Below are positions 1 to 10,705 of a stretch of DNA of 64,000 nt, in pieces. Numbering within the stretch: position 1 is the stretch's first letter; each line of letters begins with the position of its first letter. Source of the stretch: Tolypeutes matacus (Eukaryota > Chordata > Mammalia > Cingulata > Chlamyphoridae); NCBI GenBank assembly GCA_026826555.1, contig JAKSZT010005175.1, positions 943,722 to 1,007,721 on the forward strand. Reading direction: 5' to 3'. The notes below the pieces were generated by a model. The model was given only the letters and a program-made list of their open reading frames with translations. It was not told the origin of the DNA and did no database searches. Both the position numbers and the translations under genes were made by a program.

Positions 1-115
1 CTATCCAAAGTGCATAATCAATGGCATTTGGTATAATCACATAGCTGTGCATTCATTATTCAATCATTTTACAGCATTTTTCATTTTTCCAGTAATAATA
101 ACAAAATACAAGAAA
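1..115 (-). mobile_element. L1 3'-end fragment, cut by window edge
   Basis: The sequence resembles 60290-60410 in the same orientation, sharing the blocks 'ataatcaca' and 'gcattcat'-like stretches followed by an AATAATAATAA run. That region is an antisense L1 3' untranslated end. The copy continues beyond the left edge. The assignment is by similarity within the window only. Confidence 0.5.
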
Positions 116-903
116 TGATTTTTTTAAATTCATTTTCCTAACTTGAATATCAACTAAAATTCCACCTTGTAAAATAGCCATATTTAAAATTTCGTAGCCA
201 TTCTTTCCATGCTCCACTTTATGAATATATATATATATGCATGCTCATATATATTCCTATTATATTTGCATATCAAGATAATTTTGCATAACTGGAATAC
301 TATTCTATATGATATAGATGATCCTACACGTAATATATGTGTGTATGCATGTGCATGTGTGTGTGTGTTTTAAGGAGGGAAGCATCAGTTTGTTTTCTTA
401 ACACTGATTTCTCACGAAGTGTCCATAATTTAGATTCAAATTCAGAGAATATTTAGAGTACCCCTATATGTCTGGCATTGCAAGTAGACATTTTATTTAT
501 CATCCTTTGAGGATTATTTACACCACACCAGAACGGAGATAAAATCCTTATTGTATGAATGAAAATTTGTCCTCAGAAATGTTAGATAACTATTCCAATA
601 TCACAAAACTACCACAACTAAAGCACAAGATGAAGACTGAAAACGTCATATAGATCAGTTTGTCAATTTATACATGTTGCCTTATAATTTGTTCATCTAA
701 TACCTTTCAATAGACATTAAATTTCCACAAGTGTTTTGATCCAATACACAAAATTAATTAAATGTACTTGCTTTTTACACTTACCTATTTATATGCATAT
801 ACATATATTCATGAATAAATATATAAAATTCATAAATATATCATGAATAAATAAGTATAAATATTCTATAAAATTCTTTTTCTGTTTCTTGTGATTCTAA
901 ATC
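116..903. other. AT-rich stretch without recognisable gene
   Basis: No open frame of note and no repeat I can name. It contains a short TA run near 226-238 and a TG-rich microsatellite (about 333-369). Confidence 0.5.
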
Positions 904-908
904 CCTTC

Positions 909-1495
909 TGTTTTAGTCTGCCAAAGTGGTGCTGATACAGAGTAACAGAAATCTGTTGGCTTTCATAAAGGGTATATATTTGGGGTAAAAGTTTACATTC
1001 CCAAAGGCCATGGAAAGTCCAACTCAACATACCATAAGAGGTACTTTCTCATCAAAGTCAGCTGCCATGCTTTGAAGCAAGATGGTAGGTGGTCTCTGCC
1101 TGGTTTCTCAGGGCTTCCTATATTAGTCTCTGGTATAGGGCTCGTTTCTATCTAGGCCTTCTCAGCTGTTTATCTGCTCTGTTCTCTTGCGCTGCAAACT
1201 ATCAGGCAAATGACCGGGCAAATGACTCATCTCTCACTGGGGCCCCAGGATCAAACATAACTCTCTTCTTGAGTGAGTAACCATTTATATCAGCCCACCA
1301 AGGGACTGGGGACTCAATCTGAGTTACACCCTACTGATGTGGTTGAATCAAAGCACTAATCTTGACAGGTAATTTAATCAAGACATGTCAGCTGAATCTA
1401 ATGCTTTCAAAGGGTATCATACCCAGAGGAATAAATTAGTTTTCAAGCATAATCTTTCTCTTTTGGGGATTTATAAATAATCTCAAACTTCCACA
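909..1495 (-). mobile_element. Solo LTR, family I
   Basis: The 587-bp unit begins TG and ends CA on the plus strand and is flanked by exact 5-bp duplications, CCTTC at 904-908 and at 1496-1500. Its reverse complement matches the LTR at 57739-58409 along most of its length, including the 'aagccaacagatttctg' block and a final 'gactaaaaca'-type end. An A-rich polyadenylation-like stretch precedes the end. No internal retroviral region is attached, so it is a solo LTR. TG...CA ends with a 5-bp duplication fit an ERVL/MaLR or class I element; the exact family is not known to me. Confidence 0.8.
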
Positions 1496-1500
1496 CCTTC

Positions 1501-2200
1501 CATCTAAAAAAAATCTGTATTCAAAATTTATTCAGTAATATTAAAAGCAGTGTTGCAGACATATTCAATTTAAGATGTGTAGTATCAATTGCTTAAAAGT
1601 TTTTTGTGTCCTCTCAGAAACTTTTTATGCCTAAACACTTTAAGATGAAGGAAAACAGCCTACCTTTATTCCTTAACAAATATTCTTTGGAAGTAGGGGT
1701 ATTTCTTTATTAGTTTAGTTGTCGTTTATTTATTAGTTTCTAGAGGATCACAAGTGTTCTGTTTTTCAACAATGAGATTTATAGATTTATTGATCACGGA
1801 AGTAGCATTGGGAAATTAGCAAAATTAAAACATAGTAAATAAGTTAACAAAGAGTAGAAAGTGCTGCTTCTGAATCCAAGGGAAATGGTCAGTCTTATTA
1901 TCTTTCTCTTGATATTTAGTGTCTGCAAAACACTAAAAAGTCTAAGTTCTGAAATATGCTGAGAATCCACTATTAAAATGTGCCTTTGATTTTCATTGAC
2001 ATAATTGACTACATTATCCCCAGTGAGAATTTATACTCTGAAGTGTATCTTAGATATCCAGAGAAGTACAAAAGTATTTCATTGCCCTGAAACTACTGAG
2101 CATAGAATTAAATTAAATGGTTCAGGATTGACCAGCTTCTGCCTCCAAAGTTCAGAATTCCACTTACAATATGATCCTTTTCATTTCAACTAGAACTTGT
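1501..2200. other. No identifiable feature
   Basis: AT-rich intergenic DNA. The only open frames are short (about 62 codons) with no recognisable family signature. Confidence 0.5.
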
Positions 2201-2202
2201 GT

Positions 2203-2570
2203 ATCAGTTCATTCATTCAACAGATATTTAATGATTTTTTTAAAAATGCAGTAGACATGTCCTTGGTAGGAAAATAGCCAACAAAATCAATCTTGTCCAT
2301 TTCTTCATGAAGCTTGCAGTCTGGAGTTGTGAAGAGATAGCTAGTACATAGAATTGCAGCTGAGTAATTAAAATGTGGACATTAGAATAATGATTATTAA
2401 TAATAAAGTGCCACTTTTCTTAGCTTCATGATAAAAAAAAGCATTTAAAGGATGGACATTATAGTAGATGAGTTAGAAAAGAAGGGGGAGTGAATGCAGA
2501 TGTGAGAAATGGTACACTTTCAGAAGGCTTTGAGAAAAACCTTAGTAAATAGGAAAATGTGGGAATTAGG
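2203..2570 (-). mobile_element. L2-like relic
   Basis: The start 'ttcattcattcaacagatatt' region and the following text match the antisense of the L2 LINE 3' part (end-of-element 'tgttgaatgaa' motif). It is highly diverged. Confidence 0.45.
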
Positions 2571-2597
2571 AAGAGACAGGGAGACTATTCTTACTGC

Positions 2598-3182
2598 TTA
2601 CAGTAAAACAGGCTGTTTGAGCAGAGGTGGAGTGTCACAGTAGAAATGGTTGATCCTATTAGAGCCACAAAAGGACAAACTGAAAGTCATCCCTGTGTGG
2701 ATGGCTGCATTCCCAAAGCCAACTAGGAAGGAGGTAGCCACTAGCAAGATGCAAATTCTCCCGGACATGAGAACTGGGTAGAGCAGTGGGTTCCAAATGG
2801 CTGCATAATAGTCATATGCCATCATGGCCAACAGGAAGCATTCAGTCCCTAGGAAGGAGCCGAAAAAATAGAACTGGGCAGGACATACACTGAAAGAAAT
2901 GGCCTTGTTCTCAGCCACGAGGTTCACCAGCATCTTAGGAGTCACAGAAGGAGAGTAAGAGGAATCAACAAAGGAGAGGCTGCTGAGAAAGTAGTATATG
3001 GGTATATGGAGATGAGGATCAATCTTAATCAAAATGATCATTTCCAAATTACCCACAATTGTTGCCATATAGATTGACAGAAACAATCCAAAGAGGATAG
3101 CTTGTATATCTGGGTTGTCTGAGAGTCCTAAGAGGATAAATTCTGTCATTTTGGTTTGATTCCTGCCTCGAGTCTCTTTCAT
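2598..3182 (-). pseudogene. OR5AP2: Olfactory receptor OR5AP2-like, 3'-truncated
   Basis: This is a class II odorant receptor, a seven-helix G-protein-coupled receptor of the olfactory cilia. I start it at the ATG at 3182 ([15 protein letters not shown]), because this is the usual short OR amino end with an N-linked glycosylation site (NQT); the frame stays open another 35 codons upstream without OR similarity. Visible are helix 1 with GN, the helix 2 block [22 protein letters not shown], the helix 3 region [12 protein letters not shown] and the second extracellular loop [18 protein letters not shown]. It then runs into unrelated QPVLL and a stop at 2598. Helices 5-7 (about 120 residues) are missing, and no match follows downstream. 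The G-protein motif DRY reads DYY. No internal stop occurs in about 195 codons, so the loss may be recent. The subfamily is assigned from memory of the human protein. A functional receptor is very unlikely. Confidence 0.8.
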
Positions 3183-3289
3183 ATATCTGATCATTTGAGC
3201 TGGGGTAAGAGGAAAGATAAAACATGGCATTTGGTAAGATGAATACATGATGGTGCTATAAGCCAATTTATACTGATATATACTCATAA

Positions 3290-3785
3290 ATATTTACAGC
3301 ATAAAGTTAAAGGTGTGCTGAATTTGATGTCGTCACAAGCCTTATATCTGATTATTAACTAATTTCCTTGAGCAAGTGACTTAGTATCCATTAACCACAA
3401 ACTGGCATCCTTCTGGCATTAATCATTTATTGAATAATGAAAAGGACTTATCCTTAAGATATAACTCTCATAATCATTTATGAAAAATAATTTAAATGAT
3501 ATGTTAACATACCCTTTAGATGCAAGTTCTGGAGAAAGATGATGGAGTGAATTCAGACAACTGAATATTCCTCTGCAGTACTAACAGAATTAATAAAAAT
3601 ATTAAAAGTTGGCAAAATTAAAAGCAATAGTGTCAAACAATGGAAAGAGTTGAATCTCCTAGAGGGTAAAAAAAAAATCTGTAAAAATTGAAGACCAAGG
3701 AAAGATTGAACCATGATCCTAAACCCATCCCACCTTCCCACAATCAACATCTACAGGAAAAAAAAATATGTATCAGTAAAACCCT
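3290..3785. other. No clear feature; possible weak MIR
   Basis: Around 3350-3440 the words 'gagcaagtgacttag' resemble a MIR core, but too weakly to place ends. The remainder is AT-rich. Confidence 0.3.
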
Positions 3786-3789
3786 GTGA

Positions 3790-4175
3790 ATTTCCAAAAT
3801 TTATAAACACCTTATACCTACCAAGAAACAACTACCCCTCTCCTCTTACTCATCCCTGGTAACCTCAATTCTATGTTATGTCTCTGTGAAATTGCTATTT
3901 TTAAATATTTCATATACATGTAATTTTAGAGTATTGTCCTCCTGTGCCTTGCTCAGACTCAGCATCCTGTTTTCAATGTTCATCCTTGTTATAGAATGCA
4001 TCACCTTCTTATGGCTATACCTTGGTGTACATGTTTGAGTTCCTGCTTTCAATGTCTTTTGGTATATAACTAAGAGCAAAATTGCTGGGACATATGGTAA
4101 TTGTATATTTAAGTGCTCAAGGAACAACCATACTGCTTTCCACAGTGGCTGCACCACTTTACATTCCCAAGGTCT
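3790..4175 (-). mobile_element. L1 fragment, end of ORF2 and 3' region
   Basis: A minus-strand frame (4157-3876) begins MVQPLWKAVWLFLEHLNIQL and continues PYVPAILLLVIYQ, which is the conserved carboxyl end of L1 ORF2 protein. It then decays into the non-coding 3' part. It is an old 5'-truncated copy. Confidence 0.75.
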
Positions 4176-4221
4176 CTTGATGTCAAGTTATTTGTTGTTC
4201 TTCAACACCACAGGGTCTCTC

Positions 4222-4674
4222 TGTGATGATCTGAAGCTATATGTACTCGAGGAAAACATGTTCTTAAATTTAATCAATTCCTGTGGGTGTGGACCCATGG
4301 TAATTTGGATTTTTTGATCAGGTAAAGTGTGTTCCATCTCAATCAGGATAGGTCTTAATCCTATTAGTAGAGTCCTTTATAAGAGAATATTTTAGAATAT
4401 TAAAGGTTAACAATCACAGACACACAGAGAGAAAGTCACAAGAAATAAGAAGCTGAAAGGCAAGGGAAAAAGAAAGAGAAGGGAGAGACCAGCAGATGTC
4501 ACCATGTGTCTTGCCATGGAATCTCAGGCAGCCGGTCTTCAGGAAGAAAGTATGATCTTGATGGTGCCTTGATTTAGACATTTTCCAGTCTCAAAACTGT
4601 AAGCTAATAAATACTAATTTTTTAAACCAACCCATTTCATGTTATTTGCTGGAGCAACCTAGGAACCTAAAACA
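4222..4674 (+). mobile_element. Solo LTR, family II
   Basis: Starts TGTGATGATCTGAAG and ends CTAAAACA. It shares with the reverse complements of 16081-16548 and 22073-22692 the blocks 'attcctgtgggtgtgga', 'atgatgcc/ggtgcc...ttgat...gacatt' and 'ctgtaagct...aataaat'. 'aataaata' near the end is a likely polyadenylation signal. The flanks (ctctc / tcctc) give no clear target duplication. Confidence 0.65.
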
Positions 4675-4929
4675 TCCTCCCTGCATTTCACTGGCACAGC
4701 TAAACAGGCTATATCCTTTACTTTCATTTGATGCTCAAACTTCAAAGAACAGCATTGCCAGAAGAAATGAAAAAGAAGTAATAGAACTTTTTCTCTCATC
4801 CCCAACCAGAAAGTATTCCTGAATGTATTATTCAATTAAGAAATAGTAAAAAGAACAGAACACCTCAAACTTGTGCTAGACAGGAAAGGAAATAAACACT
4901 GAAATGTACTAAAATGTGTGGAGTATTTC

Positions 4930-5075
4930 TAATGCTCCCCAGGAAGTGTGATGAATGTTTTGCTTGCATTATTTTATTTAACTCCTATGAGATAGACAGT
5001 GTTATTATCCTTTTTTGGCTGATAGGAAATGTGAAGTACAAAAGGTAAGCTTGCCATATGAAATATCTAGAATAA
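4930..5075 (-). mobile_element. MIR-like SINE relic
   Basis: 'catta..tttaactcctatgagatagac...ttatt' followed by a fragment of the MIR core indicates an old tRNA-derived SINE. Ends are uncertain. Confidence 0.4.
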
Positions 5076-5084
5076 GTAAATTCT

Positions 5085-5235
5085 TAGAGACAGAAAGTAG
5101 ATTACAGACTATCAGGGGCTGGGGAGTTTTTGCTTAATGAGTGCAGAGTTTCTATGTGAGGTGATGAAAATATAGTACAATATTGTGAATGTAATAACTA
5201 TTACTGAACTTTACCCTTGAAAGTGTGAGGTACCT
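5085..5235 (+). mobile_element. L1 3'-untranslated fragment (old)
   Basis: Words such as 'ggggctggggagttt', 'gcttaatgagtgcagagttt' and 'attgtgaatgtaat' follow the order of old mammalian L1 3' ends in sense orientation. Confidence 0.6.
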
Positions 5236-5370
5236 AGATAATGCAGGTTTATCACTCTGGATATTTATTTGTCACATCTATGGAGATTTTGCATACCTGT
5301 GCAAGCAGTAACTCCTGATTAATTAGTTATTAAATTTTATTATAAATTACTTTCTTTAGCCAGTGTCAGA

Positions 5371-5384
5371 TGTGGCTACAATTT
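5371..5384. repeat. Target-site duplication, left copy
   Basis: The 14 bases TGTGGCTACAATTT recur exactly at 9539-9552 and bound the L1-type insertion between them. The other strand reads TT|AAATTG at the insertion point, a good L1 endonuclease site. Confidence 0.9.
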
Positions 5385-5536
5385 TTTTTCATTTTTTTTA
5401 ACTTTTTTATTTTATTTTATTTTTATTTATTTATTTTTTATTGTGGGTAAAAATCAAATTTTTCACAACACATATCAATATTTATAAAATGATACATAAA
5501 TATATATGCATATATGTGCATTTGCTTACAAAAGTG

Positions 5537-5583
<47 letters not shown>

Positions 5584-6345
5584 TAGAAGGTGCTTAACTT
5601 ACCTAAATATCACACAGAACCTATAGGGATTCCTATGTTCCCCATCTCCCACACCTCCCACCACATCCCACACAAACATCTCTCACAAGAGTGGCCCATC
5701 ACCCTCAATGGGCTTACATATCCTGTGGCCTTGACATCAACCATAGACCACAGTTCACATGGTAGATCACACACTCTCCCACACAGTTCTGAATGGTGTG
5801 TGCTGATTTAAAATGGCCTACATCCATTGCCACAACAGCACTCAAGACAACCTCCAAATCCTGAAGAAGCCCCTGTATTTCAACTGCACATCCCCTCCCT
5901 GCCCCGAAAGTGTCCAGTGGCCACAGGCTCCACCTCACTGTTATAATTTCTTCCATTGCTAAAAATCACCATATGTGTACAACAGAATACCATTAAGTCC
6001 ACTCTAGTCCATAGTACTTCCCCCAATCCTGAGGGGACTGGGATGGTGATGTCCAGTCCAACTCCAAGTGAGAGAGGGCTTATATCCCATGGATATGGTG
6101 GGTGGGATGATCCTGCCTGCAGATGCAGGCCCTCTCCATTCCCTGGGCTGGCCGTTGCCCATCATTGTCTCCTCGCCAGGTGACTTGGATGAGTCCATTG
6201 AGCTGTAGGGTAGGAGTTGCAGCTCCACCGATTTACACGCACACCTGGCACATAGGTAGGCCAGAGGCTCCAGTCTCTGGAAGTATACCTAAAAACTCCA
6301 GCATCACATATAAGTTTGAATAGAACTCTTTGTTTTTCCAGAGTT
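5385..6345 (-). repeat. 3' part of the L1-type element (copy A of recurrent repeat)
   Basis: Its reverse complement matches 18870-19620, starting at 'ttctattcaaac' and running through 'ccagagactt', the 'ggacatcaccatccca' region and 'gggaatccctat'. It contains a TA microsatellite at 5538-5581. The last 110 bases (5430-5537) match 45776-45887. No protein is encoded. Confidence 0.75.
5538..5581. repeat. (TA)n microsatellite
   Basis: About 22 uninterrupted TA units lie inside the 3' part of the L1-type element. The related copy at 46621-46967 also begins with a TA run. Confidence 0.95.
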
Positions 6346-6724
6346 TGCCACACGTATTTTGAGGCAACCCGATTAGGTGCATAAATGTTTATGATTGTTC
6401 TCTATTCTTGAGAGATTATTCCTTTTACTAATATGTGGTGTCCATCCTTGTATCTTAAAATAGTTTTGCATTTAAAGTCTATTTTGTCTGATATTAGAAT
6501 AGCTACTCCTGCCCATTTTTGGCTATTCTTAGCTTGTAAAATGGTTTTCCAGCCATTCACTTTCAGCCTCCTAGAATCCCTGGGTCAAAGGTGGGTTTCT
6601 TGAGACAGCTTATAGATGGATCATATTTTCTTATCCATTGTGCCAATCTGTGTCTCTCGATTGGTGCATTTGATCCATTAACATTCAGTGTTATTACTCG
6701 TAACGAATTTCTTACTTCAGCCAT
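6345..6724 (-). pseudogene. L1 ORF2 endonuclease, amino part only
   Basis: The ATG at 6724 is followed by MAEVRNSLRVITLNVNGSNA, the first strand of the L1 apurinic-type endonuclease with its conserved Asn. A degraded counterpart of the catalytic QETHL block follows (CLKKPTF after a base change), then an INIYAPN segment. Coding similarity ends near 6345, after about 125 codons of a protein normally about 1,270 long, and the sequence passes straight into the 3' repeat. Confidence 0.75.
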
Positions 6725-6788
6725 TTTTTCTTTGGGTTAATGTATGTCATATGTTGTTTTGTTTCTCTTTTTGCCTTTTCAGTTGTTT

Positions 6789-7843
6789 TTAAGCTCTCCT
6801 CCAACTCTCTCTCCCTTGTTTTTTTCTTTCAACTTGTAGAACTTCCTTTAGTATTTCTTGAAGTGCAGGTTTCTTATTGGCATACTCTCTTAATTTCTGT
6901 TTATCTGTGAATATTTTGAACTCTCCATCATCTTTGAATGCCAGTTTTGCTGGATAAAAAATTCATGGCTGGAAGTTTTTTTCTTTTAGTATTTTGACTA
7001 TGTCATACCACTGTCTTCTTGCCTCCATGGTTTCACCTGGAAATCAGCACTTAATCTTATTGTGCTTCCCTTGTATATGATGGTTCTCTTTTCTCTTGCT
7101 GCCTTGAGTATTTTCTCTTTGCCTTGAGCATTGGACATTTTGACAAGTATATGTCTTGGAGTTGGCCTGTTGGGATTTATACTATTTGGGGTGTGCGTTG
7201 CCTCCTGGATCTGCACATCCATCTCTCTCAATAGGGTTGGGAAGTTTCAGCCATTATTTCCTTCAACACTCCTCCTGTTCCCTTTCCCTTCTCTTCTCCT
7301 TCTGGGATGCCCATAATGTGTATGGTTGTGCAATTTGTGTTATCGGTTAATTCCCTGAGTCTATGCCAGATTTTTTCTATCTTTTTGTCTATCTATTCTA
7401 CTATCTCTTTGATTTCAGCTGTATTGTCTTCCATATCATTAATTCTTTCCTCTGCCTGTTCAAATCTGCTGTTATGTGAATCCTGCGTCTTTTTCATTTC
7501 TTGGATTGTGCCATTGTGTCACCATCATATCCTTTATCTTTTTAGGCATATTTGCAATTTCTTCAGTATGTTCTCCCAGTGTCTTCTTTATATCCTTAAT
7601 CTCTTCCTTCACTTCTTTAAGTTGGTCCATGGTATTTGTTTGGATAGCTTTGATTATTTGTTCAATGTTCTGCATAACTTCCTGGTTTTTAATTTGTTCA
7701 TTGGACTGGTCTATGTTTTCCTGTTTCTTAGAGTCATTTGCATTTTTTATGACCCTCTGGTCATCATATTATCTTGATGGGTTTGTTCAGTTGATTAGCT
7801 TTTCTCTATGATCTAGTGTTTTATTTAGCTGGTGGTTCTGCAT
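6789..7843 (-). pseudogene. L1 ORF1 (RNA-binding protein), broken
   Basis: ORF1 protein coats L1 RNA as a trimer. I place its ATG at 7843 (MQNHQLNKTLDH) and its stop at 6789-6791, about 351 codons, close to the usual 330-370. A coiled coil lies at about 7675-7472 (EQIIKAIQTNTMDQLKEVKE). The carboxyl domain follows at 7231-6998, with NPNRPTPRHILVKMSNAQGK and REKRTIIYKGSTIRLSADF. Stops and frameshifts interrupt it (for example near 7785, 7470 and 6990), so it is not translatable as one protein. Confidence 0.8.
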
Positions 7844-9538
7844 GTGAGTTAAGTTTTCTCTTTTGCACTTTTTCTTCTTATTTTATTTCCTTGCTTCTTT
7901 CTATGTTCCCTTGAAGGCAAAATATTAGGGCCAGAGGAATCAAAAGATGTAAGGAAGGCAGAAGAATAATAGTTATATTGATAAAAGTTAGAAGAGGGGC
8001 CAAATGAGATTTAATGAGATGAATATATAACTTTTGTAGGCAATGTAGACTAATAGAAAAAAACGTGGAATTCCTACAATGGACTGGAAAAACAAATGGA
8101 GGAATATATATATATATATATATAGTGATTTAGAAGGCTAGAATTATGAGGAGGGAGAGAAATAGTAAAGAAAGGGCTGAAAGGAATAAGTTAATACTAA
8201 AAAACAAGAAGAAAACAAAATAGACGGAATAGAAATTGACACCCTTAAATTATGGGCCTATGAAAAAATGTTGTATCTAAGAGCCACAACAGAAAGCAGA
8301 AGGCAGAAAGATGAAGGAAGGATAAACGATAGTTTGGAATACAAAATCAATATAGACAGCAAGTGGGAAATTACTGAAGTAGAAGCACAGCAAAGAAGTG
8401 ACAAGCTAGCAGCACCTAATTTTAAAAAAATGAAAGAAAAAAGAAAGGGGGGAGGAAAGAGGAAAGTAAAGCAAGAGACCAGAAATAAACAGAAAAACCA
8501 AAGATCCACACACGGAAGCAGTCAAACAGAGCTAAGGATGGTCAGTGATTCCCCTAGGGTCCACGTGGATCCTCTCTGCCTGCTTGTGTTTATCAATTTC
8601 CCCACAGAGTTCTATATGCAGGTTCTGAAACAGCTTTTAGCTCTTAAACTAAATTAAAAAGAATTTATTTTTCATTTATTGAAGTGACCTTCTCATTTTT
8701 TTTTTTTTTTTTTTTTTTTTGGCGAAATACAGGACCCAAAATAATTCCTCCTCTAGACCAACCCCCTTATGGAAGGGACCCTAGCTGGGCTCATGGAAAT
8801 TAATCACCACGTACCTCTTCCTTGACTCTCCAGGACAGCTGTAGCTCTGATGTTAGTCAGTGCAGAGTGCTAAAGACAGCCGACTCTGCCCCTTCTGGAG
8901 CTGAGCACCAGCGTCACCGGGTTGTTACGTGAGTCAGTTTGACTCTGCAGATTCGCCTCTCCTCTCAGCCTGATGCTGCTTCAGGTTGGCTTATCTGCTC
9001 CCCAAAGTTATGGGGCGGTCCAGGCAGCCAGATAGGTTGAAAAAAAAATTCCCTACGCTGTCCTCCAACAGAGGTCTTTTGGAGTGTGTCCCCTCTTCCT
9101 GGCTCCACAGTTGCCCAGGGCTTATCCTTGGGCAGCGAGGCAAATCTACTCCCTACCCCGAACAGAATCACCCCTCCCCTCCACCGGGTGCCAATTTGAT
9201 CTGGCTGTTCTGTTCACCCAAGTTCCAAAGGGCTCCAGGCAGCCAAATCCCCAGAAAATAAAACTTTCTTGCCCCGCTCGTGGTTCCAACCGGCTGTTTT
9301 ACTTTTTTTTCTCCCTCACCGCGAGGCTCAGCCATTTGTACCAGCCACCACCAGCAGGCTTAAAACTCACAAATCTCTACCTTTCTGTCCACGCCGTTCA
9401 TCCACACAGATAGATGTCCCAAGCTTCTCATTATACGCGTGCACAGCACAGACCCCCGGGCAGGACCCTGTCCACAATCCGCCTTGCTCTGGGAGCTTGC
9501 AGTGTGTGCCCTCCTACACTAACGCCATCTTGGCCCTC
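7844..9538 (-). promoter_or_regulatory. L1 5' untranslated/promoter region
   Basis: About 1.7 kb lies between the 5' start and the ORF1 start. It is GC-richer than its surroundings near 8800-9540. A 25-bp T run (A run in sense) at about 8696-8720 and a TA run at 8105-8124 lie within it. The plus-strand open frame at 8268-8657 has no recognisable family and is likely accidental. Confidence 0.6.
9524..9533 (-). promoter_or_regulatory. YY1-type site at L1 5' end
   Basis: The minus strand reads CCAAGATGGC, the YY1 binding core found at the first bases of many L1 promoters, where it sets the transcription start. It sits 5-14 bases from the element's 5' end. Its activity is inferred. Confidence 0.6.
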
Positions 9539-9552
9539 TGTGGCTACAATTT
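9539..9552. repeat. Target-site duplication, right copy
   Basis: Exact second copy of TGTGGCTACAATTT, next to the 5' end of the L1-type insertion. Confidence 0.9.
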
Positions 9553-10555
9553 AACACACCATGCATAAATAAAAACTACATGCAAAAAGAGAGAACTTAG
9601 TAAATTAGCAAAACATAAAATTAACCTGTGTGGACATGGGAAAGCTCATTAATTCTCTCTCACTCCCTTTGAAAATTCAGTTGGATCACATATGTGAAAA
9701 TGTCCCATAGAATCCCTAGGGAAAAAAAGGTCTGAAGAGATGTCGTTTTCCTTCCCCCAACTAAGGAACTATGCTTTCAGACAAGATCAGATCTGATTAA
9801 TTTGTTTCATAATTTTAAATTTCAAACACGTGCCACATAGGTGAGTTTAAGAGACATTTTAAATATGGTCCCTCCATGAAATGTAGAAAGTATCATCTGA
9901 TTTGAAAGGACTTTTCATCATCAGCAAAATATCTTTTTCAGTGATCCCCTCTTCACACCCTCTAGGCAGCTCTGGACTGGGCAAAACAATCTATGCCATG
10001 CTTATGACTGACAGTCCTTATGATAGTGTCTGAAAATAATTTCCTTGTGTTTAATCTTCCATTAAGATCAAAGGAAAAGAGTTCAATTCCTTAGGGGATG
10101 ACAGGTAATCAAAGCTCTGAGTCTCTTGTGAGTGCAGAAAACATTTCAACATGTTTCTTCTGGGGATTGAATGTGACTCAGACTTAAAAACCTGCCCCCC
10201 ACAGGAACAAGGGTGGGATGAGCCAATACCTCTGAGACAACTACCAAAGCATTTTACCATCTTTGGGTTCTTAGAATATTTGTTCAGTAGAACTGATCAA
10301 GAGAAGAGGAGACATTCAACTTCTCAACAACAGGTAGAAAATAAGCAGGGTCGCAAGTCAGTATCTGGGACAGAAAGAGAAAGAGAAGTGACAATTGGGA
10401 AGGAGCACATTTCACCACCCAGTGCTCCTTTGAGTATGGGTTCTGCTTGGTGCTGGGTCCATGCCATTTTAAAACTTCAAAAGACACAATACATTGGTTT
10501 GTCTTTTAGGAATTTTACAATAGGTTTGGAGTTAGAGAATGCTAGAATTTGAATG
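9553..10555. other. No identifiable gene
   Basis: A plus-strand frame of 133 codons at 10151-10552 overlaps minus frames and shows no family signature or biased codon use that I can see. I regard it as chance. Confidence 0.45.
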
Positions 10556-10559
10556 TTCT

Positions 10560-10705
10560 GTAGAATCAAAGAGTCTGTATTCTCCACCTGATCCATTTCC
10601 CAGATAAGGAAGCTGTATCCAACGCAGCAATTAAAAAATGATACAATGTGTTAGTGGCAGAAAGAGGAACTGCAGCCTAAACCTCCACTCTTACCATGGT
10701 ATTCT
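10560..10705 (-). mobile_element. MIR SINE relic
   Basis: 'tccatttcccagataaggaagctg' and 'agtggcagaa' follow the antisense MIR core order. Confidence 0.5.

Larger units (their letters stand above)
5385..9538 (-). mobile_element. Complete L1-type insertion with internal deletion
   Basis: On the minus strand the element starts at 9538 with GAGGGCCAAGATGGCG, a typical L1 5' start, and ends in an A-rich tail (T-rich at 5385-5440 on the plus strand). Exact 14-bp duplications flank it. In order it holds a long 5' untranslated region, ORF1, the first part of the ORF2 endonuclease, and then, from about 6345, a non-coding 3' part that also occurs separately at 17375-19640 and elsewhere. The reverse transcriptase is absent, so the copy could not move by itself. 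Because one pair of duplications encloses both halves, it inserted as a single RNA copy already lacking most of ORF2. It resembles the 'half-L1' (HAL1) type; whether it is a one-off deletion or a family cannot be told here. Confidence 0.88.

Noticed and set aside
2598..3287. A 229-codon OR reading starting at the first ATG (3287)
   Set aside because: The first 35 codons have no OR similarity; the ATG at 3182 gives the normal OR start.
7307..7811. Overlapping plus-strand frames of 156 and 111 codons, rich in Leu, Phe and Ser
   Set aside because: They are antisense to L1 ORF1; hydrophobic composition is what the complement of a Lys/Glu-rich coiled coil gives.
8268..8657. 129-codon plus-strand frame, Lys/Arg-rich
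   Set aside because: Lies in the L1 5' region in antisense and has no family signature; a purine-rich strand alone explains it.
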